64,000 bases of DNA, from positions 1-64,000 of the forward strand of contig WLIA01000003.1 in the NCBI GenBank assembly GCA_009702455.1. The letters are read 5' to 3'. Source of the stretch: Actinomycetota bacterium (GTDB taxonomy: Bacteria > Actinomycetota > Actinomycetes > Actinomycetales > Microbacteriaceae). The position numbers and the translations under genes were made by a program. Positions 1 through 9,603 of this stretch are shown here, in pieces. The notes under the pieces are model-generated. The model had not been told where the DNA came from. It ran no database searches and was given only the letters and a program-made list of their open reading frames with translations. Position 1 is the stretch's first letter. Each line of letters begins with the position of its first letter.

Positions 1-275
1 AGCTTGTGGCCGGTGACGTGTCTGCCGTTGTCGATCGAATCACGGATGCTCACCCCGGCCGCCTGTTCGTCGTCGGCGGGGCCGACGTCGCCAGGCAGTT
101 GCTCGAAGCCGGCAAGCTCGACGTGGTGGTGTTGACCACAACTCCTGACCAACTGGAGGTTGGCCTCAAGCTTTGGGCTGCCGACACTTGGCGCGATGGG
201 TTCGAGCTAGTGGCTCGCGAAGAGTTCGCGAGCGGTCTCTCGCAAGAAACTTGGCGCCGCAACAAAGACGAATAG
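1..275 (+). CDS. RibD C-terminal/dihydrofolate reductase-family protein (5' truncated by window)
   Basis: The reading frame is open from the first base, so the N-terminus lies outside the window; the GTG at base 6 is probably internal. The visible 90 residues contain FVVGGADVARQLLEAG, a short beta strand plus helix typical of the C-terminal part of RibD-C/DHFR-fold reductases, followed by the DELxL-like position (KLDVVVLTTTP) and a final strand. Such proteins reduce pteridine or riboflavin intermediates with NADPH, but many members in Actinobacteria have no assigned substrate. Family call is from motif memory only. Confidence 0.6.
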   Translation, partial: LVAGDVSAVVDRITDAHPGRLFVVGGADVARQLLEAGKLDVVVLTTTPDQLEVGLKLWAADTWRDGFELVAREEFASGLSQETWRRNKDE

Positions 276-443
276 ACACCGCCAGCCAATCCAGGTCGCT
301 CTCGGTTAGCATGTCTTAGATGCCACTCGCACTTAGGTGCAACTTAGAAAACGTCATCCCAGTTGGTGTCTTGGCTAGGCCATATTGAACCAAGAAATCG
401 TGACCGAAGACAAGTGCGTCGCCCGCGTTTAGGTGCGGAAGCG
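276..443. other. Intergenic region with ilvC-derived sequence
   Basis: Between the reductase and the DUF2130 gene, which end facing each other. No complete gene seen. It holds a 42-nt stretch nearly identical to the middle of ilvC (listed separately). No clear hairpin terminator was found. Confidence 0.5.
318..434 (-). pseudogene. ketol-acid reductoisomerase (ilvC) relic
   Basis: On the minus strand, bases 434-393 match ilvC bases 5220-5179 at 39 of 42 positions (hand count), including 21 consecutive identical bases, in the same orientation. Translated, the stretch reads [13 protein letters not shown], against [13 protein letters not shown] in the intact IlvC of this window, and continues with FGH.F....GL.K.P positions shared with IlvC before drifting to a stop at about 318. 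There is no start, no NADPH-binding domain and no C-terminal domain, so this is a fragment and not a gene. The left boundary is where the frame stops; homology beyond about 375 is weak. Confidence 0.6.
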
Positions 444-1631
444 TTAGTCTCCTAGCTCTTTAAATTTCTTGGTCATGGTGTCGTTGTCCTTTGTGAGCGA
501 CTCGATGGTAACGGCGTTGGCCTTCGTCTCCGCGCTTTCAGCGTGTTGAACCCAAAGGCGCAATTGATCCTTAAGGTCGGTGAGCATATCAATGCTCTTG
601 TCGATGTCGTCTATCGCATCTTTGTATCGGTCGTTAGCCCACTTCGCCGACTTACCAATATCCTTCTTGAACTTCTCAAGGCGATCGTTGAAGAGTTCGA
701 CGTCAATGTTCTGTTGACGGATTCGCTGCAGTTCGCGCTTGTCATCGACCGTGTTTAGCGCATTGTTACGGAGCAGGGCAAGCATTGGAAGGAAGAACTG
801 CGGGCGAATCACAAACATCTTCGGGTACTTGTGGGAAACGTCCACAATCCCCTGGTTGTAATAGTCACTGTCTTTCTCGAGCATCGAAACCAGAATTGCG
901 TACTCGCAGCCTTTTTCGTTGCGATCCTTATCGAGCTCTTTGAAGAAGTCTTCGTTCTTTTTCTTCTTATCCGTGGCATCCGCCTCGTTTTTCATCTCGA
1001 GCATGACTGAAACGATTTGAATTTCGTCGACGTAGTCACGGAAGATGTAGTCACCCTGGCTTCCGGACTTGGCATTGGTGTCTTTTTCGAAATAGGCGTT
1101 CGGGAATGCCATCGCACGCACTGAGTTGAACTCGTCGGCGCAGTGCTTCTCGAGGTCTTCGCCAATTGCCTTGGTCGACTGTCGGACTTTCATGTTTTTG
1201 TACAGCTCTATCTCTTTATCCTTGACAGACAACTCGTTCAGGTGCTCTTGCCTTAAGGTTGCCTCCTGGGCTGCTTTGGCTGCTGCGAGCACCTTCATGT
1301 CCGCTTCCAACTGTGTATTTTGGGTAATCAGGTCTGCGAGCGCCTTTGTCTTGTCCAACTCAGCTGCTGTTGCGGCTGAAGTGAGCTCTGAATTGAGTCG
1401 GGTATTCTCCTGAATTAGCGCTACTCTCTCAGCCTCGGCTTTGGCCTCGATTTCCTTAGCCGAAATTTGAGCCTCTAACTCAAGGCGCTTCTCGGCCTCC
1501 ACTAAGCGCTTGTGGAGTTCATCACTGAACTCGTGATCGCGCACCTGCTTAACGATGTCAGCGAACGGAGCATCGTCGATGGTGAACACTGACTTGCAAT
1601 TCGGGCATTTGATTTCTTTTGAATTACTCAT
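444..1631 (-). CDS. DUF2130 family protein, predicted PD-(D/E)XK nuclease-like
   Basis: 395 aa. An N-terminal CPNC zinc-ribbon half-motif (residues 9-12) is followed by a long charged coiled coil (about 35-150) and the DUF2130 domain (about 150-390). Within that domain GSQGDYIF and LEMKNEAD look like the D...ExK core of the restriction-endonuclease fold, which is how this family is usually interpreted. Biochemical function is unknown. It is the last gene of a four-gene unit: the upstream stop codon is 9 nt before its ATG. Length is normal for the family. Residue roles are inference from motif shape. Confidence 0.75.
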   Translation of the reverse strand: MSNSKEIKCPNCKSVFTIDDAPFADIVKQVRDHEFSDELHKRLVEAEKRLELEAQISAKEIEAKAEAERVALIQENTRLNSELTSAATAAELDKTKALADLITQNTQLEADMKVLAAAKAAQEATLRQEHLNELSVKDKEIELYKNMKVRQSTKAIGEDLEKHCADEFNSVRAMAFPNAYFEKDTNAKSGSQGDYIFRDYVDEIQIVSVMLEMKNEADATDKKKKNEDFFKELDKDRNEKGCEYAILVSMLEKDSDYYNQGIVDVSHKYPKMFVIRPQFFLPMLALLRNNALNTVDDKRELQRIRQQNIDVELFNDRLEKFKKDIGKSAKWANDRYKDAIDDIDKSIDMLTDLKDQLRLWVQHAESAETKANAVTIESLTKDNDTMTKKFKELGD

Positions 1632-1640
1632 GGCTTCTTT

Positions 1641-2102
1641 CTAACTCTCGATGTTTCTATTTAGCACGACTGGCAATGGGACCAGTCGCAAACTGCAGTG
1701 ATGGGCAATCTTGTCTAAGGCGGATTTGATCAAGGACTCCAGGTTGGAGCCTTCAACTCCCGCTGTGTAGTATGGTTCGCCCTCGGTGTCCGAACCGGGC
1801 GTTAGTAATGTCACACTACTTCGCAACTGAGAAATACGAAAGTTGCGCTTTGTGACTGGCTCGACCAGTTCGCGCCATTTATACCAATTTGATGTGCCAT
1901 TGAATCCGGGAACTGTTGACGTGAATAAGAGTTCATAGCCATCGTTGAGGACGACAGTCAGAGTCGAGACCTTACCTAGGTATTGAACCCCGCCTTGCAG
2001 CCTAAGTTTGCCTTCTAGTTCCAACCGGATTTGCTCCGTTTCCAATTCCAAGCCTAACTCTGGGAAAAGTAGACGTAAGGATTCTGCGTCGTGTGTATTC
2101 AC
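1641..2102 (-). CDS. Hypothetical protein of the DUF2130 operon
   Basis: 153 aa, not recognised. The ORF track starts it at a TTG (2141) inside the WhiB-HTH gene. I prefer the GTG at 2102, which overlaps the upstream TAG as TAGTG and has GGAAG 7 nt upstream, giving a protein beginning MNTHDAESLR. The sequence is mixed alpha/beta with many beta-prone stretches (YLGKVSTLTVVLNDGYELLFTS) and no signal peptide or membrane segment. The coupled start and the 9-nt gap to DUF2130 indicate co-translation with both neighbours. Confidence 0.6.
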   Translation of the reverse strand: MNTHDAESLRLLFPELGLELETEQIRLELEGKLRLQGGVQYLGKVSTLTVVLNDGYELLFTSTVPGFNGTSNWYKWRELVEPVTKRNFRISQLRSSVTLLTPGSDTEGEPYYTAGVEGSNLESLIKSALDKIAHHCSLRLVPLPVVLNRNIES

Positions 2103-2536
2103 TATGCCACTTCCAAACTTGATCGAAGAGCCCCGCGCCAACGAACAACCGTGCGCTTATCAACGCCGAATCTCAGGGCTACTTCTGCCGCGCTCGAATT
2201 CAGAATGAAGATCGACTCTTGGATAATGTGCTCGATGTCCAGCAGGCTGATAATAGGCTTGCCACCACGAATGAGAAACCGCTCTTTTTCACTGAGCCCG
2301 CCGAATACCCCGTATTCGGCAAATTGAACACCCCACCTTGCGCACTCAGCAAGAATTGGACAGTCGACACAAATAGCTTTAGCGGTGAGAATGTCGGAAG
2401 AATCCTCCGAGAAGAAAAGGTTCGTGTCCTGACTTTTGCAATTACCTTCAAGGCCAAAAACAGGTAATTTCGTTGGCAGGTCAAGGGATGGGAAACGCCC
2501 AGACTTGGCTAGACGGACGCTAATTGGAGTTCGAGC
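2102..2536 (-). CDS. WhiB-like iron-sulfur protein with C-terminal helix-turn-helix
   Basis: 144 aa from the ATG at 2536, which has AAAGGA 8-9 nt upstream; the ORF-track start at 2611 would overlap the preceding gene by 70 nt. Cys34, Cys57, Cys60 and Cys66 give the C-xn-C-x2-C-x5-C pattern that binds a [4Fe-4S] cluster in Wbl proteins. The usual G[V/I]WGG turn reads GVFGG (77-81). Unlike standard WhiB proteins it continues with about 55 residues ending in AAEVALRFGVDKRTVVRWR, a likely helix-turn-helix. Probably a redox- or NO-sensing transcription factor of its own operon (inference). Wbl proteins with extra domains are common on phages and mobile elements. Confidence 0.75.
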   Translation of the reverse strand, partial: ARTPISVRLAKSGRFPSLDLPTKLPVFGLEGNCKSQDTNLFFSEDSSDILTAKAICVDCPILAECARWGVQFAEYGVFGGLSEKERFLIRGGKPIISLLDIEHIIQESIFILNSSAAEVALRFGVDKRTVVRWRGALRSSLEVA

Positions 2537-2541
2537 CATAC

Positions 2542-2796
2542 TCAGAGTCCTTTCGGGATTGACGACCATTTGGCTTTGGAGGTCAGATGGACACCGGAGC
2601 AAAGCTGACATTTATACTTGCGGACCTCTTGCCTGCGGCAATTCACCCCATTCATGGCGGCGCCGTTACGATGATTGGCTGCTCGATGCAATGCATCGAC
2701 TGCCTGTCGCGGATCACGGAACCTCTTCTTGCCGCTGGGACATTGACGCTTTTGCCCTTTGGTGTGGAGGGGGCGCTCTCCGTTGAATTTACTCAT
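2542..2796 (-). CDS. Small CCCH zinc-ribbon-like protein
   Basis: 84 aa, basic. Cys19, Cys63, Cys66 and His70 form a probable zinc site: QCPSGKKRF near the start and YKCQLCSGVHLTS at the end, with a helix between. This layout is common in small phage and actinobacterial proteins of unknown function. Its stop lies 5 nt before the WhiB-HTH start and carries that gene's ribosome binding site, so it is the first gene of the operon. The start at 2796 has only a weak upstream site. Confidence 0.6.
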   Translation of the reverse strand: MSKFNGERPLHTKGQKRQCPSGKKRFRDPRQAVDALHRAANHRNGAAMNGVNCRRQEVRKYKCQLCSGVHLTSKAKWSSIPKGL

Positions 2797-2886
2797 GAAA
2801 CATTTCTTTCTGTGATAGTTGCTACTTGACTTAACCCCTCAACCTCAACTTAGCAAATAAAATTCTAAAAATGTAGCCAGTTTTTA

Positions 2887-2915
2887 GTGCTGTTCGCTCA
2901 TGGCAGAAACAGCAC
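2887..2915. promoter_or_regulatory. Perfect 8-bp inverted repeat in the divergent promoter
   Basis: GTGCTGTT at 2887-2894 and AACAGCAC at 2908-2915, separated by 13 nt, between the two divergent start codons of the accessory block. It is AT-poor relative to its surroundings and has no U-tract, so an operator is more likely than a terminator. The WhiB-HTH protein is an obvious candidate ligand, but this is inference. Confidence 0.45.
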
Positions 2916-2957
2916 AATGTCGTGGTTTGGGCTAAAATTTGAGGTGGAGGTTACCCG

Positions 2958-4139
2958 ATGAGTATTAAAGGTGAACAAGCGCTTAGTGCGGTTCAGGAGC
3001 TTCTCGATCAGGAGCAAAGGGCTGAGGCCGGAAAAATGTCCTTAGAACTAGCCAAAGCTGCACAGCCGCAAATGATCGAGCTCGGTTTGTCTGACCGGTC
3101 GCTGAAGCTCTTCGAGAGTTTCAGAGCAGCATCCACTAAGACCGCTAACTCTGCTGACATCCTGGCGTATCACTATCTGCGCAACAAAGCTCCCGCCGCA
3201 GATGTGAACGAGGATCCAAAGTTTATACACTTCTCCCTGCGTCTTACTCAAGGATTTGAGATTGACCAAAAGGCTGTCAAACGCCTGTACGACAACATGT
3301 TGCCCCTCTACTCTGAGCTGGAACGGAAGTTACTGCAATCAAGAAGTCGCCGGACACACACAGAGGCTGTCTTGCGAATCTTTAAGCCTAGATACCTGTC
3401 AAACTGGAGAACAGACAATGTAACTCAGATTGACTTCGCGTATCTCGAACGAGAGACCAAAAAACTTCGCGAACGTCGCTTATCGAGTCCTGAGGAAATA
3501 CAAACCTGGTCGCAAGATGTTTTTAATCTGTTTGCCAATACTGCAGTCATGACAAACGAACAAAGAGATTTTGTGATTAGTCGGTCCAAGAATGATCCCA
3601 AAGTAAAAAAGCCGCTAGGGCTAATAAGCGAGGGCAGCCTAGAAATTTATTCCAGCCGGTGGAAGACATGGTTTGCGATTCATGGCACTGAGCTCCTACA
3701 ACTTGATTACAGTTCGATCCCGCCACTAGACAGCGATATCTCCAAAAATGAAGCTGCCCGACACGTTTGGAACGAAGCTTCGAAAATGCGGGACGACCTC
3801 AATTGGAAAATGAAAAAGGTAAATGACCAAATTTTGAACCTGCAAAGCGCGTTGGCGTCGAACCAAAAGGGATCTGTCCGTGTACTGCTTGAGTCAGCAT
3901 CCGACAGTGAAATCAACTCGTCGTGGTCGTCGTCGGTAAACCCAGACGCTATACAAGGGCTCTCGACCTGGATAGCGGAAACGCGAACATTCTGGGTTGC
4001 CGCTGCAGAGACCGTCAAGGGTGAAGTTAGTTTTAAATCCGGTTCGAACGAGACCAAGCACAGCCTTCCTGAAATGACCTTGGATAAGTTCAGCAAACTT
4101 GTATCGGATGCGATTTCGAGACGCTTAGAGGGTAATTAG
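2958..4139 (+). CDS. Hypothetical protein, divergent from the DUF2130 operon
   Basis: 393 aa, not recognised. Start chosen at the ATG with GGTGGAGG upstream; TAAAAT at about 2933 may be its -10. The protein is mostly helical and charged, without signal peptide or cysteine motif. The stretch around residues 275-305 (MRDDLNWKMKKVNDQIL) looks like a coiled coil. It reads away from the zinc-ribbon/WhiB/DUF2130 operon with a shared 160-nt promoter region. Its TAG stop is followed in the same frame by 73 open codons with a membrane segment (next feature). Confidence 0.55.
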   Translation: MSIKGEQALSAVQELLDQEQRAEAGKMSLELAKAAQPQMIELGLSDRSLKLFESFRAASTKTANSADILAYHYLRNKAPAADVNEDPKFIHFSLRLTQGFEIDQKAVKRLYDNMLPLYSELERKLLQSRSRRTHTEAVLRIFKPRYLSNWRTDNVTQIDFAYLERETKKLRERRLSSPEEIQTWSQDVFNLFANTAVMTNEQRDFVISRSKNDPKVKKPLGLISEGSLEIYSSRWKTWFAIHGTELLQLDYSSIPPLDSDISKNEAARHVWNEASKMRDDLNWKMKKVNDQILNLQSALASNQKGSVRVLLESASDSEINSSWSSSVNPDAIQGLSTWIAETRTFWVAAAETVKGEVSFKSGSNETKHSLPEMTLDKFSKLVSDAISRRLEGN

Positions 4140-4361
4140 CGTCCACCTTTTTCAGCCGATGCTCTTTCTGGTACCCAACCTCTGTTTGACCGATTGGTGC
4201 TTGATGAGATTTCACCGTCGGCAAAGATCACGTTGGTGCCTTCATGTCGACAAGTGTTGGCGACAATCGTCATAGTTCTTGCTGCTATGGCTTTCACATT
4301 CTATGGAACTAGGCAAAGGTCGCAAGAAATAGGGCGCCTAAAATCGAATCTGCGGTCTTGA
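4140..4361 (+). pseudogene. In-frame continuation after the TAG stop, with one membrane segment
   Basis: Directly after the TAG at 4137-4139 the same frame stays open for 73 codons to TGA at 4359-4361. It encodes a soluble stretch then a hydrophobic segment (VLATIVIVLAAMAFTFYG) and a basic tail, the pattern of a tail anchor. Either the upstream gene was shortened by a nonsense mutation, the TAG is read through, or a separate small protein starts at TTG 4194 or GTG 4197 (no ribosome site seen). Being open by chance over 73 codons is unlikely but possible. Confidence 0.4.
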
Positions 4362-4421
4362 ACACTTTTTCAAGCGTTACGCCATCATGATGGCTCAAGG
4401 GTAGTTTCAGTGCTCCGAAAT

Positions 4422-4456
4422 GAAGAGACCCCGCCGGAAGACCGACGGGGTCTTTT
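4422..4456 (-). terminator. Rho-independent terminator of ilvDBNC
   Basis: On the minus strand AGACCCCGtCGG pairs with CCGgCGGGGTCT around a short TCTT loop, about 20 nt after the ilvC stop. The opposite-strand copy ends in TCTTTTCG, so it could also stop plus-strand transcription. Confidence 0.8.
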
Positions 4457-4474
4457 CGTAAAACATTCGAGCGA

Positions 4475-5563
<1,089 letters not shown>

Positions 5564-6073
5564 CTATTTGCTTACCTTCTCGGTGATCGACTTTGAGCCA
5601 CGGCCCATTGCCAAAACGCCAGACTGCACGAGCTCTTTGATGCCGAATGGCTCGAGAACCTTGAGCAGCGCTTGGCACTTTGCGGTGTCGCCGGTGACCT
5701 CGATGATGATGGCGTCGCTAACCACGTCGATGACGCGAGCTCTAAACAGGTTCACGGCTTCGAGCACCTGACCTCGGCTTGCGGCGTCGGTCTTCACCTT
5801 GATCAGCATGTGGTCGCGCTGCACGGCCTGGTCTGGCTCGAGCTCGACAATCTTGATTACGTTGATCAGTTTGTTGAGCTGCTTGGTGACCTGCTCAAGC
5901 GGTGCGCCATCGAGCTGAACCACCACGGTGATGCGGCTGAGACCCTCGATTTCGCTGGTTCCCACGGCAAGGCTCTGAATGTTGAAGCCGCGGCGAGCAA
6001 AGAGCCCGGCCACGCGGGTTAGCAGACCCGGCTTGTCTTCAACGAGAAGTGACAAAACGTGCTGAGTCATCAT
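5564..6073 (-). CDS. ilvN: Acetolactate synthase small (regulatory) subunit
   Basis: 169 aa. N-terminal ACT domain (HVLSLLVEDKPGLLTRVAGLFARRGFNI) that binds valine for feedback inhibition, then the ALS_ss C-terminal domain that activates the catalytic subunit. Start overlaps the ilvB stop (TAATGATG; either ATG could serve), so the subunits are translationally coupled. Length fits the ~165-aa actinobacterial IlvN/IlvH form. Confidence 0.95.
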   Translation of the reverse strand: MMTQHVLSLLVEDKPGLLTRVAGLFARRGFNIQSLAVGTSEIEGLSRITVVVQLDGAPLEQVTKQLNKLINVIKIVELEPDQAVQRDHMLIKVKTDAASRGQVLEAVNLFRARVIDVVSDAIIIEVTGDTAKCQALLKVLEPFGIKELVQSGVLAMGRGSKSITEKVSK

Positions 6074-7824
6074 TACTCCCTACCGTCCCAGACCGGAGCC
6101 GAATCGCGTGCATACTGCACCTCGTCGTTCGAGAGGCCGGCGGCAACCATCGGCCAAACCATCGAGTCGCGGCTAACGATGAAGTCAATAACCACTGGTC
6201 GGTCGTTAGTTTCAATCGCGAGCTTGATGGCCGCGTCGATGTCTTCTTCTTTTTCAACACGGATTCCTAGGCAGCCGTAAGCGTCTGCCAACTTCACGAA
6301 GTCGGGAACCATCGCGGTGTCGGTGCCGGTGTTGAGGTCGGTGTGTGAGTAACGCTTGTCATAAAACAACGTCTGCCACTGACGAACCATACCGAGCGAA
6401 GAGTTGTTGATAACGGCAACCTTGATCGGAATGTTGTTGATAGTGCAAGTGGCAAGTTCTTGGTTGGTCATCTGAAAACATCCGTCGCCGTCGATTGCCC
6501 AAACCAAACGCTCTGGCTGACCAACCTTTGCGCCCATCGCCGCCGGCACCGCGTAACCCATGGTTCCGGCGCCGCCCGAGTTGAGCCACGAGTTTGGTCG
6601 CTCATACTTCACGAACTGCGCGCTCCACATTTGGTGCTGACCAACGCCAGCCGCATAGATTGCTTCAGGGCCGCTGAGCTCACCGATGCGCTTGATGACA
6701 TACTGCGGTGAAAGTTTTCCGTCTTCTTCGTGGGTGTAGCCGAGCGGGTAGCGCTCAACGAGACCGTTTAAGAACTTCCACCACTCTGCAAATTCTGGCT
6801 TCTTCTTTTGCGTTGATGAAATCTCTGCAATCAGCTCGGTGATGACATCCTTTAGGTCGCCAACGATTGGCACATCTGCGAAGCGAATCTTGCCGATTTC
6901 GGCAGGGTCGATATCGACATGGATGACCTTCGCGCCAGGCGCAAAACTCTTCACGTCACCGGTTACGCGGTCGTCGAAACGAGCGCCGAGGGTAATCAAG
7001 AGGTCAGACTTCTGAAGCGAGGTCACCGCCGGAACCGTGCCGTGCATGCCGGGCATGCCCAGGTTCTGCGGGTGCGAGTCAGGAAACGCACCACGTGCCA
7101 TAAGAGTGGTAACCACCGGAACATTGATGAGTTCGGCCAACTTGAGCAATTCTTCTGAAGCGCGCGAGCGAATGATTCCGCCACCAACATAGAGCACCGG
7201 CTTCTGCGACTCGGCGATCAACTGAGCTGCGGCCTGAATCTGCTTGCCGTGCGCTTTGGTTACCGGCTTGTAGCCAGGAAGGTCAACCTTCGGTGGCCAA
7301 ACAAAAGGTGCCTTTGCAACCTGAGCGTCTTTGGTGACGTCAACCAATACTGGGCCTGGGCGACCTGTGGTTGCAATCAGGTAAGCACTTGCCATCACCT
7401 CTGGAATATCCTCTGCGCGAGTAACCAAGAACGAGTGCTTGGTAATCGGCATCGTGATTCCAACGATGTCGGCCTCTTGAAAAGCGTCTGTACCGATTAG
7501 CTTGCTGCCGACCTGACCGGTGATTGCGAGCAACGGAACGCTATCCATGTGCGCATCTGCAATTGCGGTAACCAGGTTGGTAGCTCCTGGGCCAGAAGTT
7601 GCGATGCAAACACCAAGTTTGCCGGTTGCGCTCGCGTAACCCTCGGCCGCGTGACCTGCACCCTGTTCGTGACGCACAAGGATGTGGCGAATCTGCTTCG
7701 AATCCATAAGCGGGTCATAGGTTGGCAAAATTGCGCCACCTGGCAAACCAAAAATGGTGTCGATGCCGAGTAGCTCAAGGCTGCGAATGATCGCCTGAGC
7801 GCCCGTCATTAATTCTTGAGACAT
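6073..7824 (-). CDS. ilvB: Acetolactate synthase large (catalytic) subunit
   Basis: 583 aa. ThDP-dependent condensation of two pyruvates, or pyruvate plus 2-ketobutyrate, first common step of branched-chain amino acid synthesis. Visible: N-terminal PYR domain with [11 protein letters not shown] and the catalytic-glutamate region [13 protein letters not shown], central FAD-binding domain, and the C-terminal ThDP motif GDGCFQM...[15 protein letters not shown] ribosome site precedes the ATG. Lies 26 nt after ilvD, too short for a leader-peptide attenuator. Confidence 0.97.
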   Translation of the reverse strand: MSQELMTGAQAIIRSLELLGIDTIFGLPGGAILPTYDPLMDSKQIRHILVRHEQGAGHAAEGYASATGKLGVCIATSGPGATNLVTAIADAHMDSVPLLAITGQVGSKLIGTDAFQEADIVGITMPITKHSFLVTRAEDIPEVMASAYLIATTGRPGPVLVDVTKDAQVAKAPFVWPPKVDLPGYKPVTKAHGKQIQAAAQLIAESQKPVLYVGGGIIRSRASEELLKLAELINVPVVTTLMARGAFPDSHPQNLGMPGMHGTVPAVTSLQKSDLLITLGARFDDRVTGDVKSFAPGAKVIHVDIDPAEIGKIRFADVPIVGDLKDVITELIAEISSTQKKKPEFAEWWKFLNGLVERYPLGYTHEEDGKLSPQYVIKRIGELSGPEAIYAAGVGQHQMWSAQFVKYERPNSWLNSGGAGTMGYAVPAAMGAKVGQPERLVWAIDGDGCFQMTNQELATCTINNIPIKVAVINNSSLGMVRQWQTLFYDKRYSHTDLNTGTDTAMVPDFVKLADAYGCLGIRVEKEEDIDAAIKLAIETNDRPVVIDFIVSRDSMVWPMVAAGLSNDEVQYARDSAPVWDGRE

Positions 7825-7850
7825 ATTTATCCTCGTTAGCTTTGGGCTAA

Positions 7851-9542
7851 CTATCCGGTGTAGGCACCCTCAGCAGCTGAGTGAACCAATTTTGAATACT
7901 TAGCGAGAACGCCGCGCGTATAACGCGGTGGAAGCGGTTGCCAATCTTGCTTACGGGCAACCAACTCTTCTGGCTCAACGAGTAGTTCGAGCGAACGAGT
8001 TGCGATATCGACTCGAATCAAGTCTCCATCGCGCACCAGAGCAATTGGTCCACCATCGGTGGCCTCTGGAGCAATGTGTCCGATGCAAAGGCCGGTTGTG
8101 CCGCCTGAGAATCGTCCGTCTGTCAATAGTAGAACATCCTTGCCGAGGCCCGCACCTTTGATTGCGGCCGTGATGGCCAACATCTCGCGCATGCCTGGGC
8201 CGCCCTTTGGCCCCTCGTAGCGAATAACCACAACGTCGCCCGCCTTGATCGAGCCTTCGGTTAGGGCATCCATGGCAGCACGCTCGCGATCGAAGACCCT
8301 TGCTGGGCCAGTGAAATCAGCGAGGTCGAAGCCTGCGGTCTTCACAACCGCGCCGTCTGGTGCCATCGAACCGCGCAGAATCGAGATTCCGCCGGTCTTG
8401 TGAATTGGGTTGCCCATTGCTCTGATGATCTTGCCGTCTGGGTCTGGCGGGTTGATCGAAGCTAGGTTCTCGGCCATGGTCTTGCCGGTCACGGTGAGCA
8501 CATCGCCGTGCAGCAGCCCTGCGTCGAGAAGTGCCTTCATGAGAACTGGCACGCCACCAACGCGGTCAACGTCGTTCATGACATAACGGCCGAATGGCTT
8601 GAGGTCACCGAGGTGTGGCACCTTGTCGGCGATTCGGTTGAAGTCGTCGAGGGTTAGGTCGACATCGGCCTCGCGCGCGATTGCGAGCAAGTGCAACACT
8701 GCGTTGGTTGAACCACCGAATGCCATCAAAACGGCAATCGCGTTTTCGAAAGCTTTCTTAGTCATGATGTCGCGCGCGGTGATGCCCTGGCGCAAAAGGT
8801 TTACGACGGCTTCACCCGAGCGGTGTGCCCAGTTGTCGCGACGACGGTCTGCCGATGGAGGCGATGCGCTGCCAGGCAAACTCATACCGAGTGCTTCTGC
8901 AATCGAGGCCATGGTGTTTGCTGTGTACATTCCGCCGCAGGCACCTTCGCCAGGGCAGATCGCGCGCTCGATTCGACCGAGATCTTCTTCTGACATCTTG
9001 CCGGCCTTGCAAGCACCAACCGCTTCGAAAGCGTCGATGATGGTTACTTCTTTTTCTGTGCCGTCTTCGAGACGCACCCATCCTGGCGCAATTGAACCTG
9101 CATACAAGAACACGGATGAAAGGTTGAGGCGAGCTGCTGCCATGAGCATGCCCGGTAGCGACTTGTCGCAACCGGCGAGCAACACGCTGCCGTCGAGACG
9201 TTCTGCCTGCATCACGGTCTCGACCGAGTCGGCGATGACCTCGCGGCTGACGAGAGAAAAGTGCATGCCCTCGTGACCCATTGAGATGCCGTCAGAAACC
9301 GAGATGGTTCCGAATTCGAGTGGATAACCGCCGGCCGCGTGAACACCGGTCTTGGCTGCATCGGCCAGACGATCGAGGCTGAGGTTGCAGGGAGTGACTT
9401 CGTTCCAAGAGCTGGCAACGCCGATTTGTGGCTTTTCCCAGTCGTCGTCGCCCATGCCAACAGCGCGAAGCATGCCGCGCGAAGCGGTTTTTTCGATTCC
9501 GTCGGTTACGTCGCGAGAACGCGGTTTCATGTCTGCAGTCAT
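7851..9542 (-). CDS. ilvD: Dihydroxy-acid dehydratase
   Basis: 563 aa, full length. Dehydrates the IlvC products to 2-keto acids using an Fe-S cluster and Mg2+. Cysteine motifs [10 protein letters not shown] and [12 protein letters not shown] and the [10 protein letters not shown] motif are intact. First gene of the operon; a -10-like TAGACT sits exactly 6 nt before its ATG, so the transcript is probably leaderless. Placing ilvD in front of ilvBNC means all four steps after threonine deaminase except the final transaminase are in one unit. Confidence 0.97.
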   Translation of the reverse strand: MTADMKPRSRDVTDGIEKTASRGMLRAVGMGDDDWEKPQIGVASSWNEVTPCNLSLDRLADAAKTGVHAAGGYPLEFGTISVSDGISMGHEGMHFSLVSREVIADSVETVMQAERLDGSVLLAGCDKSLPGMLMAAARLNLSSVFLYAGSIAPGWVRLEDGTEKEVTIIDAFEAVGACKAGKMSEEDLGRIERAICPGEGACGGMYTANTMASIAEALGMSLPGSASPPSADRRRDNWAHRSGEAVVNLLRQGITARDIMTKKAFENAIAVLMAFGGSTNAVLHLLAIAREADVDLTLDDFNRIADKVPHLGDLKPFGRYVMNDVDRVGGVPVLMKALLDAGLLHGDVLTVTGKTMAENLASINPPDPDGKIIRAMGNPIHKTGGISILRGSMAPDGAVVKTAGFDLADFTGPARVFDRERAAMDALTEGSIKAGDVVVIRYEGPKGGPGMREMLAITAAIKGAGLGKDVLLLTDGRFSGGTTGLCIGHIAPEATDGGPIALVRDGDLIRVDIATRSLELLVEPEELVARKQDWQPLPPRYTRGVLAKYSKLVHSAAEGAYTG

Positions 9543-9548
9543 TTACCA

Positions 9549-9554
9549 AGTCTA
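9549..9554 (-). promoter_or_regulatory. Candidate -10 of leaderless ilvD
   Basis: TAGACT followed by 6 nt (TGGTAA) and ATG. No good -35 seen. No Shine-Dalgarno lies before this ATG, which fits leaderless initiation. Confidence 0.5.
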
Positions 9555-9603
9555 AACGGGCATCGGGCTGAGGCCTAGGGTCAGCAAACTTGCAGGTTTG
9601 GGG

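Larger units (their letters stand above)
4140..4474. other. 335-nt gap between the accessory block and ilvC
   Basis: Holds the open continuation to 4361, then about 60 nt with no recognisable feature, then the ilvC terminator at 4422-4456. No RNA gene, repeat or attachment site was recognised. Confidence 0.5.

Noticed and set aside
444-4361. Prophage or integrated plasmid
   Set aside because: No integrase, transposase, structural or replication gene, and no tRNA attachment site was found; it is called only an accessory block.
7825-7850. Attenuator or leader peptide before ilvB
   Set aside because: Gap to ilvD is 26 nt and contains only a ribosome site.
8599-9276. 225-aa plus-strand ORF
   Set aside because: Antisense to ilvD over its whole length; codon-bias shadow with no ribosome site and no recognisable motif.
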